In this document: positions 42,230 through 51,046 of the stretch, in pieces | How positions within the stretch are numbered: position 1 is the first letter of the stretch | Layout: each line of letters opens with the position of its first letter | Source of the DNA: an uncultured Clostridia bacterium | Lineage (GTDB): Bacteria > Bacillota > Clostridia > Saccharofermentanales > Saccharofermentanaceae | Length of the DNA stretch: 64,000 nucleotides | Reading direction: 5' to 3' | NCBI GenBank assembly: GCA_947303185.1 | Contig: CAMYXF010000006.1 | Location: forward strand, 62,001-126,000 | Notes under the pieces: model-generated | What the model saw: the letters and a program-made list of their open reading frames with translations, nothing else | What the model was told of the DNA's origin: nothing | The model's database searches: none | Made by a program: the position numbers and the translations under genes

Positions 42230-43807
42230 TTATGCTCCACCGAGATCTTTATCTATCCTTACCTGGAATGGTGTGGCCGTAAGACCGTTCTGCGCGTGCA
42301 GAGGGGTCGGACCGTATGAGAAAAATGCGTATCTTACTTTAGAAGGGAGTTCGACATAAGGACATGACAGCAATACCGTCTTGCCGTCGAAGTCAACGCT
42401 GGCTTCTGCCGGGAAGAACTTGCCGTCCTCGCCTGCAACCTCAAATCCCGAATCGTCAGGACCGAATCCCGTAGTGAGGTTTAACAAAAGGTAGTCACCG
42501 CCAAAGGAGATCTCCACGCCCTCGCCTCTTCTGGCATCAATGATGAACGGGGAAACCGCATCGACCTGTTCGAAGCCGTAAACGAATTTCTCTGCCAGAA
42601 GCGCAAGCCTGTCACCGGGAGTCTTCTTGTCAGCCGGGAACATGTTATTGAATTCACCGCAGTCAACGGTAACTGCCATATAAACGTTCGGCGTATCGAT
42701 CGCGACGATATGCTGCTGCTCGCGAAGTACCGGCCACGACATATCGTCGAAGTCCATATACTTACGCTGCTTCGAAATATACATCGGAAGCTGGCAGAAA
42801 ATGAACGGCAGCTGGTCATCAAAGAATACTTCGCGCCACTCCTTGATCATGCTCTTAAAAACACTTCCGTATTCTTTCTGGTGTCCGTCCGTATCTGCCT
42901 CACCCTGATAGAAGATGACGCCTCTTAATGTGTAAGGCGCAATCCTCAATATCATGGCCTCGAAAACAGAACTCGGACGTCTTGCCGAATTGGGCCCTAC
43001 GGGTGCCGGCCACGGAGCCGGACCGATCTTGAGATCCGCTTCCGGATAAGTCATCCACGGATCTTCTTCAAGAGCTTCAGCAAGCATCAGCTGGTATAAT
43101 TCATAATCCTTGTTGAATTTGGCTTCTGCCCTTTTGAATTCATCAGGAGTCATTTCCGCTATGGCATCGTCAAAGTCCTTGATGTACTGTCTTCCCTCTT
43201 TTGTGGAAAGCAGTGACTCAACGCTCTGCCAGTTGTCTATCGTGGATCTCGTGGAACAGCACTGGATAATTCCGATCTTGGCATCGACTCTGGATTCGAT
43301 CTCCCTTGCAAAATAGTAAGCAACGGCACTGATCTCGCCTGCAGTCTCACTGTTGATATCGACCCATTCGGAAACAACTTCGGCATATGCCTGGTCCTCA
43401 TTCAGATGGCCGAACGTGGGAACCTTGTAATATCTTATGTCGGGATTTCCGATCTGGCGGATTATGTATCTCGCAAACTCAGAACGCATGAGAGGATATT
43501 CCATATTACCGCCGCCTGCGGCAAGCCAGACTTCACCCGCATAAGCATCGGAAATAACGCAGGCTTCTTCGTCAGATTCGTAGACCTTCAGTTCAAAAGG
43601 TCCTCCCGGTTCATCAACCGGTTCAAGACAAACCAAAAAACTTCCGTCTTCTTCAGTATGGCTTGTGTTGGAGGTAATTTCTTTTCCGTCCTTGAACAAA
43701 ACGGCCTTGATGGTGCAGTCATTATCACAGCATCCGAACACTCTAAGTTCGGCGCCCCACTGGAACACCATCTTATCTTTGAAAATGCCGTTAAGTATAG
43801 TTGCCAT
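42230..43807 (-). CDS. Sialate-O-acetylesterase-fold protein lacking the catalytic residues (probable pseudoenzyme)
   Basis: The 525-residue protein aligns by eye with the SIAE family of SGNH esterases: FKDKMVFQWG, GEVWLAAGGGNMEYPL, YFAREIES...IGIIQCCSTRSTIDNW, GVIFYQGEAD and GDRLALLAEKFVYG, plus a C-terminal beta domain. In active members the second motif is GQSNM with the nucleophile Ser; here it is GGGNM, with Gly100 at that place. The usual DIHP, which carries the catalytic Asp and His, reads NMFP (Asn388, Phe390). All three catalytic positions are therefore changed, while the frame and fold-specific motifs are kept. There is no signal peptide, so it is cytoplasmic. A binding or regulatory role is likely. 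Confidence 0.8.
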   Translation of the reverse strand: MATILNGIFKDKMVFQWGAELRVFGCCDNDCTIKAVLFKDGKEITSNTSHTEEDGSFLVCLEPVDEPGGPFELKVYESDEEACVISDAYAGEVWLAAGGGNMEYPLMRSEFARYIIRQIGNPDIRYYKVPTFGHLNEDQAYAEVVSEWVDINSETAGEISAVAYYFAREIESRVDAKIGIIQCCSTRSTIDNWQSVESLLSTKEGRQYIKDFDDAIAEMTPDEFKRAEAKFNKDYELYQLMLAEALEEDPWMTYPEADLKIGPAPWPAPVGPNSARRPSSVFEAMILRIAPYTLRGVIFYQGEADTDGHQKEYGSVFKSMIKEWREVFFDDQLPFIFCQLPMYISKQRKYMDFDDMSWPVLREQQHIVAIDTPNVYMAVTVDCGEFNNMFPADKKTPGDRLALLAEKFVYGFEQVDAVSPFIIDARRGEGVEISFGGDYLLLNLTTGFGPDDSGFEVAGEDGKFFPAEASVDFDGKTVLLSCPYVELPSKVRYAFFSYGPTPLHAQNGLTATPFQVRIDKDLGGA

Positions 43808-43833
43808 ACTTCTAAATTATATCAAAACGGGTA

Positions 43834-44169
43834 TCAGAAAAGTTTTGAGCAGAATACGAGAGCCTGTGCCGCATCGCCGTTGATCGTGATGCTGCCCTGT
43901 GAGACTGCTACTACGAAATCCTTTTCGCCGTTAAGAACTGATGCAAATGTATCAGCATCGGCATCGATATAGAAAGGAGCATTGATGTACTCGTAAGGAG
44001 CTACCTCAGGCACTCCGTCTTCGATCTTCACATATAAAGGAAGGTTATCGAGATTGCCGTTTAAGGTAATCTGTGTGGCCGTATCCTGAAGGAAAGATAC
44101 TTTCTTTGCCTTCTCTTCAACTGCCCTGAAAATGCTGCCGAATGTCGGCTCGACTTTCTTCTTTGTCAT
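43834..44169 (-). CDS. SCP2-like (sterol carrier protein fold) small protein
   Basis: The protein is about 111 residues from the ATG at 44169 (AAGGGGTG 6 nt upstream; a GTG at 44178 is possible). The pattern VSFLQDTATQITLNGNLDNL, LYVKIEDG, FYIDADADTFASVLNGE and AVSQGSITINGDAAQALVF fits the SCP2 lipid-binding fold, including the closing helix. Cytoplasmic bacterial SCP2 proteins bind hydrophobic ligands. It lies between the SDR and the esterase-like gene in one directon, and may share their substrate. Confidence 0.7.
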   Translation of the reverse strand: MTKKKVEPTFGSIFRAVEEKAKKVSFLQDTATQITLNGNLDNLPLYVKIEDGVPEVAPYEYINAPFYIDADADTFASVLNGEKDFVVAVSQGSITINGDAAQALVFCSKLF

Positions 44170-44193
44170 GTAAATCACCCCTTCTTATGTTGT

Positions 44194-45003
44194 TTATTCA
44201 TTTGCACCGCTGCCCATGAAAGCCAGTATCCACGATGTGGGAACTATCTTTGAAGCAAGGTGTAACAGTTTCTGTGAAAACGGGAATACAAGCATCTTTC
44301 TGCCCTTTACGGAAGCTTTAAGAGACTTCTTTGCAAGCTTTACCGGATCGATAACGAAGTTCTTGCGCCAGTCGGTGAAATCAGCCTGCTTTCCTTCGGT
44401 TGCCCTTCTCTGGAAATCAGTCGCAACAGGACCCGGGCATACAGCCATAACGTCTATGTCCTTTGATTTAAGCTCTGCGCCCATCGCTCTCGAAAATGAG
44501 ATGACATATGACTTGCTCGCCGCATAACACGCAAAACCGGGCTGTGGCAGGAATCCTGCAGATGATGCAATGTTGATTATCTTTGCACGGCCGTTGTCGC
44601 CTGCCTTCATGAATGGAGCAGTGATCCTCATCATCTGGCTTAATGCGCTGCAGTTGATCCTTATAGTGTCATCAAGAGCCTGCGCCGTCTTATTCATGAC
44701 AGCGCCTTTTATTCCCATGCCGGCAGAGTTAATAAGAAGTCCTACTTCGGGTTCTTCTGCCTTAAGCTTATCTTCAATAATCTTGATTCCGGCATTATCA
44801 GCGAGGTCGGCAACTATCGGAATGACCTTGCCGCCGCCAACGGAAGCAGCAATCTCATCGAGCGCATCCTTGCGTCTTGCCACTGCCCATATCTCATCAA
44901 AAGGCGACTTGAAATACTCACCGTTATCGCATGCAACAAGCTCAAGAAAAGCTTTTCCGATGCCTGATGAACTGCCTGTTATTATCGCGATTTTCTGGTG
45001 CAT
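44194..45003 (-). CDS. Short-chain dehydrogenase/reductase (SDR)
   Basis: The 269-residue enzyme has the classical SDR motifs: cofactor loop TGSSSGIG (residues 9-16), LLINSAGMG (NAG-type), the catalytic Ser in NIASSAGF, and YAASK with catalytic Tyr and Lys, followed by CPGPVATDF. The C-terminal extension of about 60 residues resembles fatty-acyl-type SDRs (DltE/YqjQ). GGGAG precedes the ATG. The substrate is unknown. Confidence 0.92.
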   Translation of the reverse strand: MHQKIAIITGSSSGIGKAFLELVACDNGEYFKSPFDEIWAVARRKDALDEIAASVGGGKVIPIVADLADNAGIKIIEDKLKAEEPEVGLLINSAGMGIKGAVMNKTAQALDDTIRINCSALSQMMRITAPFMKAGDNGRAKIINIASSAGFLPQPGFACYAASKSYVISFSRAMGAELKSKDIDVMAVCPGPVATDFQRRATEGKQADFTDWRKNFVIDPVKLAKKSLKASVKGRKMLVFPFSQKLLHLASKIVPTSWILAFMGSGANE

Positions 45004-45030
45004 TAACCGCTTCTCCCGGAAAGAAGTTTA

Positions 45031-46110
45031 TTAAAAGAGAACGTTCTTAAAACATACTCTCTGTTTGTTGTTATCGTAGTCGAAGCTGTGTCTGGAACCG
45101 CCGGCACACCACTTCTCCCACTCACAGTCGTGACACTCTTTGCAGAGCGAAGACAAGGGCTTTCTGTAAACCTGGAAACGGTTAAACCATACGTCGCTGA
45201 ACTTATCCGTAGCGATGTTTCCCTGTACGAATTCAGGTCTGTCTTCGATATCAAGGCATGCTGTGATGTCGCCGTTGATCCTTATCGCAGCGGTGTGTGT
45301 GCCTGCACCGCAATAGAAGAACCAGTCTCTTACGTCTCTTTCATATTCAAGACCTAAGAAGTGTGAACATCCGTAATTTACGGGTATGCCCTGCTCACGC
45401 TTTTCGCGTATGAAGTTAAACAGATATCTCTGGTCATCGGGCGTGAGGAGCATGTCGGGATAATCCAAAGCTCTTCCCATCGGCTCGATTCCGATTACAC
45501 GCCATGAATCAAGATCGATCGAATCCATGATCTCAAAGAGCTCATCGAGTTCACCGATATTCTTGTGATTAACTACCGTCGTGACCTGGATGTGTCTGAA
45601 AGCCTTACGGTCAATGAGATTCTGGATTCCTCTCATCGCCTTGTCGTATCCGCCCTTAAGTCCTCTCTGGCTGTCGTGTGTATCACGGAGTCCGTCAATA
45701 CTTACGGATACCGTTCCCATACCGACATCAGCGAGCATGTTTGCAACGTCCTCAGTAATGAGAGTTGCATTTGTCGTCATGCCCCAGTGGAAACCCTGCT
45801 CTTTTGCATAGCCCAAAAGCTCGGCAAAACCGGGATACAAAAGCGGTTCGCCGCCGGTAATGCAGAGCTGGAGTTTTTTCAGATCAAAGTGTTCTTTGAC
45901 GTCATCCAATACTGCTTTGAACTGTTCAACTGAGGGGCCGTGTCCCAATCCGGGCGCACAACTGCTTCCGCAGTGAAAACACTTTTCATTGCAGCTTCTG
46001 GTCAATTCGAAAAACAGATATATCAGTTCGGGATCCTTGAAAAGCTTCGCACGATCTTCAGCTTTTCTGTCGAGATATACCTTCTTGGCTTCATTTGTAT
46101 CTACAGACAT
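45031..46110 (-). CDS. Radical SAM/SPASM peptide-maturase-like enzyme
   Basis: The 359-residue enzyme has the radical SAM cluster motif CNEKCFHC (Cys40, Cys44, Cys47), the SAM-binding CITGGEP, TTNATLI and SVSIDG. A C-terminal SPASM region carries cysteines for auxiliary clusters (CGAGTHTAAI...ACLDIE, then CKECHDCEWEKWCAGG). SPASM enzymes commonly modify ribosomal peptides. Its ATG overlaps the stop of the VYGPP-repeat gene by 1 nt, the gene order expected for a modifying enzyme and its precursor. It resembles the lipoprotein-associated rSAM group (TIGR04133-type). Confidence 0.93.
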   Translation of the reverse strand: MSVDTNEAKKVYLDRKAEDRAKLFKDPELIYLFFELTRSCNEKCFHCGSSCAPGLGHGPSVEQFKAVLDDVKEHFDLKKLQLCITGGEPLLYPGFAELLGYAKEQGFHWGMTTNATLITEDVANMLADVGMGTVSVSIDGLRDTHDSQRGLKGGYDKAMRGIQNLIDRKAFRHIQVTTVVNHKNIGELDELFEIMDSIDLDSWRVIGIEPMGRALDYPDMLLTPDDQRYLFNFIREKREQGIPVNYGCSHFLGLEYERDVRDWFFYCGAGTHTAAIRINGDITACLDIEDRPEFVQGNIATDKFSDVWFNRFQVYRKPLSSLCKECHDCEWEKWCAGGSRHSFDYDNNKQRVCFKNVLF

Positions 46111-46430
46111 TATTCTTCAACTTCCGGCGGAGGTCCGTAAACATCCACTTCAGGTCCGTCTACTTCTGACGGAGGAGGTCCGTATACACAAACTTCAGGA
46201 TTTTCAGTAGGATCGACGGGCTTTTCTTCTTTGGTAGCCTTTGTCTCTTCCTCTGTCTCTTCTGTATCTACTGTCTGTACAGTTACAATATCATCCGGCG
46301 GAGGTCCGTAAACATTAGTCTCAACCTGCACTCCCGGAGGCCCGTAAACACATGCCTCAAGTCCAAGGCTGAGTGCGCCGATACTTGCTGCGACAGCAAC
46401 AAAGGTTAATGGTTTCTTAGATCTTTTCAT
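46110..46430 (-). CDS. Secreted VYGPP-repeat peptide, likely radical SAM substrate
   Basis: The 106-residue product has a signal sequence (basic start, hydrophobic 9-24) ending LEACVYGPP; Cys27 may be a lipidation site, although Glu at -2 is unusual for a lipobox. Four copies of VYGPP(P/G) lie at 28-33, 40-45, 82-87 and 97-102. Two of them follow a cysteine (27, 81), one follows Asn and one Asp. The regions between repeats are acidic (EETEEETKATKEEKPVDPTE). GGGGG precedes the ATG. The overlap with the radical SAM gene and the repeated Tyr-Gly-Pro core suggest that each repeat is a modification site. It is comparable to the lipo_with_rSAM proteins of TIGR04134, which share a C-x-Y-G-x-P core. 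Confidence 0.82.
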   Translation of the reverse strand: MKRSKKPLTFVAVAASIGALSLGLEACVYGPPGVQVETNVYGPPPDDIVTVQTVDTEETEEETKATKEEKPVDPTENPEVCVYGPPPSEVDGPEVDVYGPPPEVEE

Positions 46431-46456
46431 AGTATTATCCCCCTGAAAAGTCTTCG

Positions 46457-49400
46457 TCAGTTATTAGAACCGTTAGGATTCAAAGGCTTGAATCCCGGCT
46501 TCGGTTTTAATGCCGTAGGAGCCGCGCCTGCTTTAGGGTCCATGATCGGAGGTCTGCTGCCTTCAACATCTGTGCCCATTGCAGGAGCCGTAGGATTGTT
46601 CCTAAAGTCACGCTCCTTATCTACTATATCAGAAGGACGTACTATTCCGCCATAAGCAGATGTCTGTTCTTCCGGCTCGTTGGTTGTAGGTTCAGGTCTT
46701 GTATAACCCCTGTCGAAGAAAGCTGACTTGCGCGTCTTTGCAGTGTCGGCAATACTCGGCTGAGGGTTTCTTGCCCTTTCTTCTTCAGCGGCCTTTCTTG
46801 CCTTCTCTTCTTCAATCTTTCTCTGCTGTTCGCGTATCCTTTCTTTTCTGGCTTCGTTACTTTCCTTAAATGCAACTCCTTTTGATCCCGGTGCAGCCCA
46901 TATCGGTGCTCTGTCAGAAGCCTTTTCTGCCAGGATCGTGCCAAGCTGGTTGGAGTTTGAAGAAGCCCTTGCGCGTTCAGCCGCTTTTGCAGCTCCGTCA
47001 GGAACTTTGGTTGTATTAGGAATACCTCCCTTATATGCGTTATAAGGATTCTTTTCCTTCGATGCATCAGCCTTAGCTCTGTTCTCTGCTTTATTTTCGA
47101 GATGTTCTTTATATCCGTCAGCAGTAGACAATGCGGAAATCTGAGGCATTACAGAATTATCTGAAGATGCCATGGTAGTCTTGAAGAATGCAGATGTTTT
47201 ACTCTGCTTTCTGTTCATCTCAGCCTTAGCTTCCCTTGCAGCAGCGGCAGCTTCCATGGCTTTCTGGGCCTCTGCCATCTTTGCTTCAGCCTGTGCCCTT
47301 GCAGCAGCTGCAGCTCTTTCAGCCTCTTCAGCTTCTCTTCTTGCACGCTCAGCAGCCTGTGCTTCTGCAAGAGATCTTGCTTCCTCGGCCTTCCTTGCTT
47401 CTTCGGCAGCTCTTGCTTCAGCTTCAAGTCTTGCTTCTTCAGCCCTTCTGACCTCTTCTGCTCTTCTTATCTCTTCAGCTTTCCTGGCTTCTTCAGCCTT
47501 TCTTGCCTCTTCGGCTTTTCTGGCTTCCTCTATTCTTCTTAACTCTTCGGCCTGTCTGATCTCTTCAGCTCTTCTGGCTTCCTCGGCCTTTCTGATTTCT
47601 TCTCTTCTCTTAGCTTCTTCAGCAGCTCTGGCTTCAGCCTCTAATCTGGCCTCTTCAGCCTTTCTGATTTCTTCTGCTCTTCTTAATTCTTCAAGCCTTC
47701 TGGCCTCTTCTCTCTTTCTAGCCTCAGCCTCTTTTCGCTCGAGTTCAGCTGCTCGTGCCCTTTCCTGAAGTCTTCTTGCTTCTTCGGCAATAGCCTCGGC
47801 CTTCGCCTTTGCTATGGCAGCAGCCTTAGCTGCTTCTTCAGCCTTCCTGGCCTCTTCCTGTCTTGCAAGTTCGGCTGCCTTGGCTGCTTCCTCTGCGATC
47901 CTTGCTTCTTCAGCCTTTCTGGCTTCTCTTTCCAGTCGCTCTTCTTCGGCCTTTCTGGCTTCTTCTGCCTTCCTGGCTTCTTCTGCAAGCTGGTTCTGCT
48001 CGAAAATCAAAGCTTTTCTGGCTTCGGCATTCTTTCTAATCTCTTCTACTCTTGCAGCCTGCGCAGCTCTTCTCTCCTCAAGAAGTTTCTTTGCTTTCTC
48101 ACGTTCTGCAATCTGTTCAGGTGTCAGCTCTGCCTTAGGACGCTTAACGGGTCCATTCTGAGGAGCGGATGTAAAATTGTGTTCCATAGGCTTCTCTTTC
48201 TTTTCGGTAGTGTTTTCCTTTTTATCTCCGGCAACTGCAGTAACACTTCCGGCTGCCACTGCGGCACTGCCGGGACGCTGGGCAGGTTTACTCTGCTCAA
48301 CGGGTTTTGCTGTTGCTTTTTCAACTATCTTTTCAGCGGGCTTTGAAGCAGCCTTCTCTACAGGTTTAACTTCGGGTTTAACTGCAGCTTTAACAGCAGG
48401 CTTCTCTTCAGATTTTACACCAATTTTCTCGGTAGGTTTTACTACAGTTTTTTCAACCGGCTTTTTAGGTTCAGGACGTGCTGCTGATACTGCAGTTTTC
48501 TCTGCTGCAGCCGCTGCTGCCGCTGGTTTTGCTGTTGCATTTGCAGCAGTTTTTGCAGTTGTATTTGCCGCTGTCTTAGCTGTTGTACCCGTTGCTGTTT
48601 TAGCCGCTGTATCAGCTGCCTTTGCAGTAGTTCCTGCTGCAGCACCTGTCGCTACAGCCTGTGCATGATTCACTGAAAGACTTGCAGGTCTCTTGACCGG
48701 CGGTCTCTGCTGAACGGGTTTCTTTTCTGCAGTTGCAGTACCGTTCTTTGCAGCAGCTGCTTTTCTCGCTTCAGCATTCTTTCTGATCTCTTCAACTCTT
48801 GCAGCCTGTGCAGCTTTTCTTTCGGCAAGGAGCTTGGCAGCCTTTTCACGTTCAGCAATCTGTTCGGGTGTAAGCGGCTTATTAGCAGTTGCCGCAGCCC
48901 TTGATACAGGCTTTGCAGTCGTTGCTGCTGCGCCTTCCTTCTTCGAATCTGCTAATGTCTTAGCGTGGTTAACTGATAATTCGGCAGGGCGCTTAACAGG
49001 AGCTTTCTGAACAGCAGTTCTTGTACCTGTGACAATGCCCTTCTCAGTAGTTTCCATTGCCTTGATTTCTTTCATGGCATTAGCTGTGTTAAAGCTCTTT
49101 TCGGAAACAGGTGCAGCAGTGTTCATGCTCTTAACTGGACCCAGATAACCGAAGAACTTTTCGGCAAGGAACGGAACACCAGGAATAAATGCGATGGCAA
49201 GATCAGAACCGTCCAGACCTTCTTTGTTCTTGAGGTATCTGTATCTTACATAAAGGAGTCCGCAAATAATTACGAGGAGAATGATCCAAATCCAGCTTGC
49301 AGCAGATGACTTCTTGGGACCGCTCTTATTTCCGCCTGAACCTGTTGCAGTAAGTGCCGCAACTACAGGTGTGCCGTCCTCATGTGTCTCATCGGCTACG

Positions 49401-50146
49401 ACGTCTCCGTTTTCATCGAGAATGGAAGTCTCTTCAACAGTAGGAGTCTCTGTAGCCATAACCACAGAAGCAGATGTAGCAACTGTTGCTGTTGTTGTCT
49501 GTGCCGCGCTTTCAGTTACTGCCGTTGTCTCATCGGAAGTGTCTGCTGATGTATCGGTGGTCGTATCAGCTTCTGCCGTTGCCTGTGTCTCCTGTTGGGT
49601 CTGAGTAGGAGCAGTAGTCGGATCAGGTGCCTTTGTAGGCGCTTTAGTTGGTACAGGTGTATTGGTAGGAGGAACCGGTGTTGCTGTGGGTTCGGGTGTT
49701 GGTGTATCCGGCACCGGTGTAGGAACATATGGAGCGTCGTAACTTGAGATATAAGCTTTTGCTACATCATTGCCGATGTCAGTACCGCAAGCCTGGCCCT
49801 GAATATACATTCCTGAAGAATACGTGAAAGATATAGCTAAATCGTATTGATCATTTGTAAGGTAGTAATCTGCCCCCCAAGGTGACCAAATACTGTAATT
49901 GCCTTCTACCTTATGAGGGAAGGATACTATGACTGTTACTTCAGCACCCTCTTCGAAATCGTTGAGATCAACTTGAAAGTTTACACCATCACCCCAATTA
50001 TCATAACCATCATAATCAACGCTAGGACTATCGGCCCTGACATCATGAGATTCAAAACAATTAACTGCAATTGAAAAAGAGAAAAATGCGCATAGTAATA
50101 CGCACAGGAATTTAAGCGAGAAGCGCCCCGAATAGCCACCCGTCAT
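46457..50146 (-). CDS. Large single-pass surface protein with long charged helical cytoplasmic tail
   Basis: The protein is about 1229 residues from the ATG at 50146: GGAGG lies 9 nt upstream, so the TTG-initiated frame from 50182 is too long. It has a signal peptide (to about 40), a beta-sandwich-like outer domain (about 40-130), a Pro/Thr linker (130-255), a transmembrane helix (about 279-298), an Ala/Lys/Pro-rich region (340-690) and an Ala-Glu-Arg-Lys helix (about 730-975) built of EEARKAEEARRAEEIR-type repeats. Two copies of LTPEQIAEREKA begin 39-residue repeats. The outer domain resembles the N-terminal module of the GH5 enzyme at 51047. I infer a tether between surface carbohydrate binding and the cell interior. 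Confidence 0.8.
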   Translation of the reverse strand: MTGGYSGRFSLKFLCVLLCAFFSFSIAVNCFESHDVRADSPSVDYDGYDNWGDGVNFQVDLNDFEEGAEVTVIVSFPHKVEGNYSIWSPWGADYYLTNDQYDLAISFTYSSGMYIQGQACGTDIGNDVAKAYISSYDAPYVPTPVPDTPTPEPTATPVPPTNTPVPTKAPTKAPDPTTAPTQTQQETQATAEADTTTDTSADTSDETTAVTESAAQTTTATVATSASVVMATETPTVEETSILDENGDVVADETHEDGTPVVAALTATGSGGNKSGPKKSSAASWIWIILLVIICGLLYVRYRYLKNKEGLDGSDLAIAFIPGVPFLAEKFFGYLGPVKSMNTAAPVSEKSFNTANAMKEIKAMETTEKGIVTGTRTAVQKAPVKRPAELSVNHAKTLADSKKEGAAATTAKPVSRAAATANKPLTPEQIAEREKAAKLLAERKAAQAARVEEIRKNAEARKAAAAKNGTATAEKKPVQQRPPVKRPASLSVNHAQAVATGAAAGTTAKAADTAAKTATGTTAKTAANTTAKTAANATAKPAAAAAAAEKTAVSAARPEPKKPVEKTVVKPTEKIGVKSEEKPAVKAAVKPEVKPVEKAASKPAEKIVEKATAKPVEQSKPAQRPGSAAVAAGSVTAVAGDKKENTTEKKEKPMEHNFTSAPQNGPVKRPKAELTPEQIAEREKAKKLLEERRAAQAARVEEIRKNAEARKALIFEQNQLAEEARKAEEARKAEEERLEREARKAEEARIAEEAAKAAELARQEEARKAEEAAKAAAIAKAKAEAIAEEARRLQERARAAELERKEAEARKREEARRLEELRRAEEIRKAEEARLEAEARAAEEAKRREEIRKAEEARRAEEIRQAEELRRIEEARKAEEARKAEEARKAEEIRRAEEVRRAEEARLEAEARAAEEARKAEEARSLAEAQAAERARREAEEAERAAAAARAQAEAKMAEAQKAMEAAAAAREAKAEMNRKQSKTSAFFKTTMASSDNSVMPQISALSTADGYKEHLENKAENRAKADASKEKNPYNAYKGGIPNTTKVPDGAAKAAERARASSNSNQLGTILAEKASDRAPIWAAPGSKGVAFKESNEARKERIREQQRKIEEEKARKAAEEERARNPQPSIADTAKTRKSAFFDRGYTRPEPTTNEPEEQTSAYGGIVRPSDIVDKERDFRNNPTAPAMGTDVEGSRPPIMDPKAGAAPTALKPKPGFKPLNPNGSNN

Positions 50147-50209
50147 TTTAAGTTTCCTCCAAAAAAGCACACACATCTTCAAATAAAAAATATATAAGAA
50201 GATACTAAA

Positions 50210-50238
50210 ATTATAAGGTGCAAAGCCCTTATTTTCAA
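50210..50238 (-). promoter_or_regulatory. Sigma-A-type promoter of the large surface protein
   Basis: On the minus strand TTGAAA (50233-50238), a 17-bp spacer and TATAAT (50210-50215) lie about 65 nt before the ATG at 50146. It would drive the surface protein, peptide and radical SAM genes independently of the cellulase upstream. Confidence 0.75.
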
Positions 50239-50268
50239 GTGCTTGAGGGTGTCAGGAAAGCCTGAGAA

Positions 50269-51045
50269 TTAAGTGTTTTCAGCCTCTTCAGGAGTGTTCT
50301 GTTCAGGAACGTTTTCGACGGGTGCAATAACCTGCTCAGTTTCCTGTGCGGCAGGTGTAGCTGCCTCTTCAGAAGGCTGGTCAACTCTTGCAGAAGAAGG
50401 ACGCTTTAAATGAATCGCCTTCTGTCTTGTATTACGGTGATATGTGTTGTCTGTGTATCTGACTGCGGAAGGTGCAGCGGAATCCATGACGAGTGCAGGA
50501 GTATTTGCTTCATTTCCGACATGATCGGAATTGAGCTCATCCATCTGCTGCTGACGTGCTCCGGGTGTGTTGGAGTAAACAGGTCTGATGGGAGCAGTAT
50601 TTGACTTCTGGAGATATCCGTTGAGGATAGCTCTGTCCTTAGCCTTGTCGAGCTGCTTGGATCTTGATGAAGAAATACCAAGCTGTCCGTAGTAATCAGC
50701 AGCGTGCTTTTCTTCTTTCTGTGCTTCACTGGTACCGCCGACCAGAGTGTTCGTAACTGCAGCTTCCTGCTGCTGTCTTATGGCAGGATCTCTTGATTCG
50801 CGCTTGATCTGATGAATACTCTTAGTCTTGGTGGTTTCTGATTGACTGCGGACCACCTGATCCATCATCTTTTCGCGCTTCAATTTCATGCCGGTGTTTT
50901 CCTGCATTTTTCTTTTGTGCTTATCACGAAGTGTCAGAATATTGATGGCAATTATGAGACCGACAACAACGACAATCGCTATTCCGATAACTACAGGTAA
51001 AATCTGTTTGTTAGTAGGCAGGTCAATAAACAATTCAAAAGGCAT
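50269..51045 (-). CDS. Single-pass membrane protein of the cellulase operon
   Basis: The protein is about 258 residues from the ATG at 51045, one nucleotide after the cellulase stop and 9 nt after GGGAG; upstream ATGs at 51063 and 51054 lie before or inside that site. A short outside N-terminus precedes a transmembrane helix (about 14-38). A long, low-complexity, Gln/Lys/Glu-rich cytoplasmic tail without known domains follows. Topology and tail style resemble the large protein at 46457, so the two may form one surface assembly. No function is recognised. Confidence 0.7.
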   Translation of the reverse strand: MPFELFIDLPTNKQILPVVIGIAIVVVVGLIIAINILTLRDKHKRKMQENTGMKLKREKMMDQVVRSQSETTKTKSIHQIKRESRDPAIRQQQEAAVTNTLVGGTSEAQKEEKHAADYYGQLGISSSRSKQLDKAKDRAILNGYLQKSNTAPIRPVYSNTPGARQQQMDELNSDHVGNEANTPALVMDSAAPSAVRYTDNTYHRNTRQKAIHLKRPSSARVDQPSEEAATPAAQETEQVIAPVENVPEQNTPEEAENT

Positions 51046-51046
51046 A

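Noticed and set aside
47172..47768. 198-codon Ala/Ser-rich plus-strand frame
   Set aside because: It is the antisense shadow of the EEARKAEEA helix; biased codons leave the opposite frame open.
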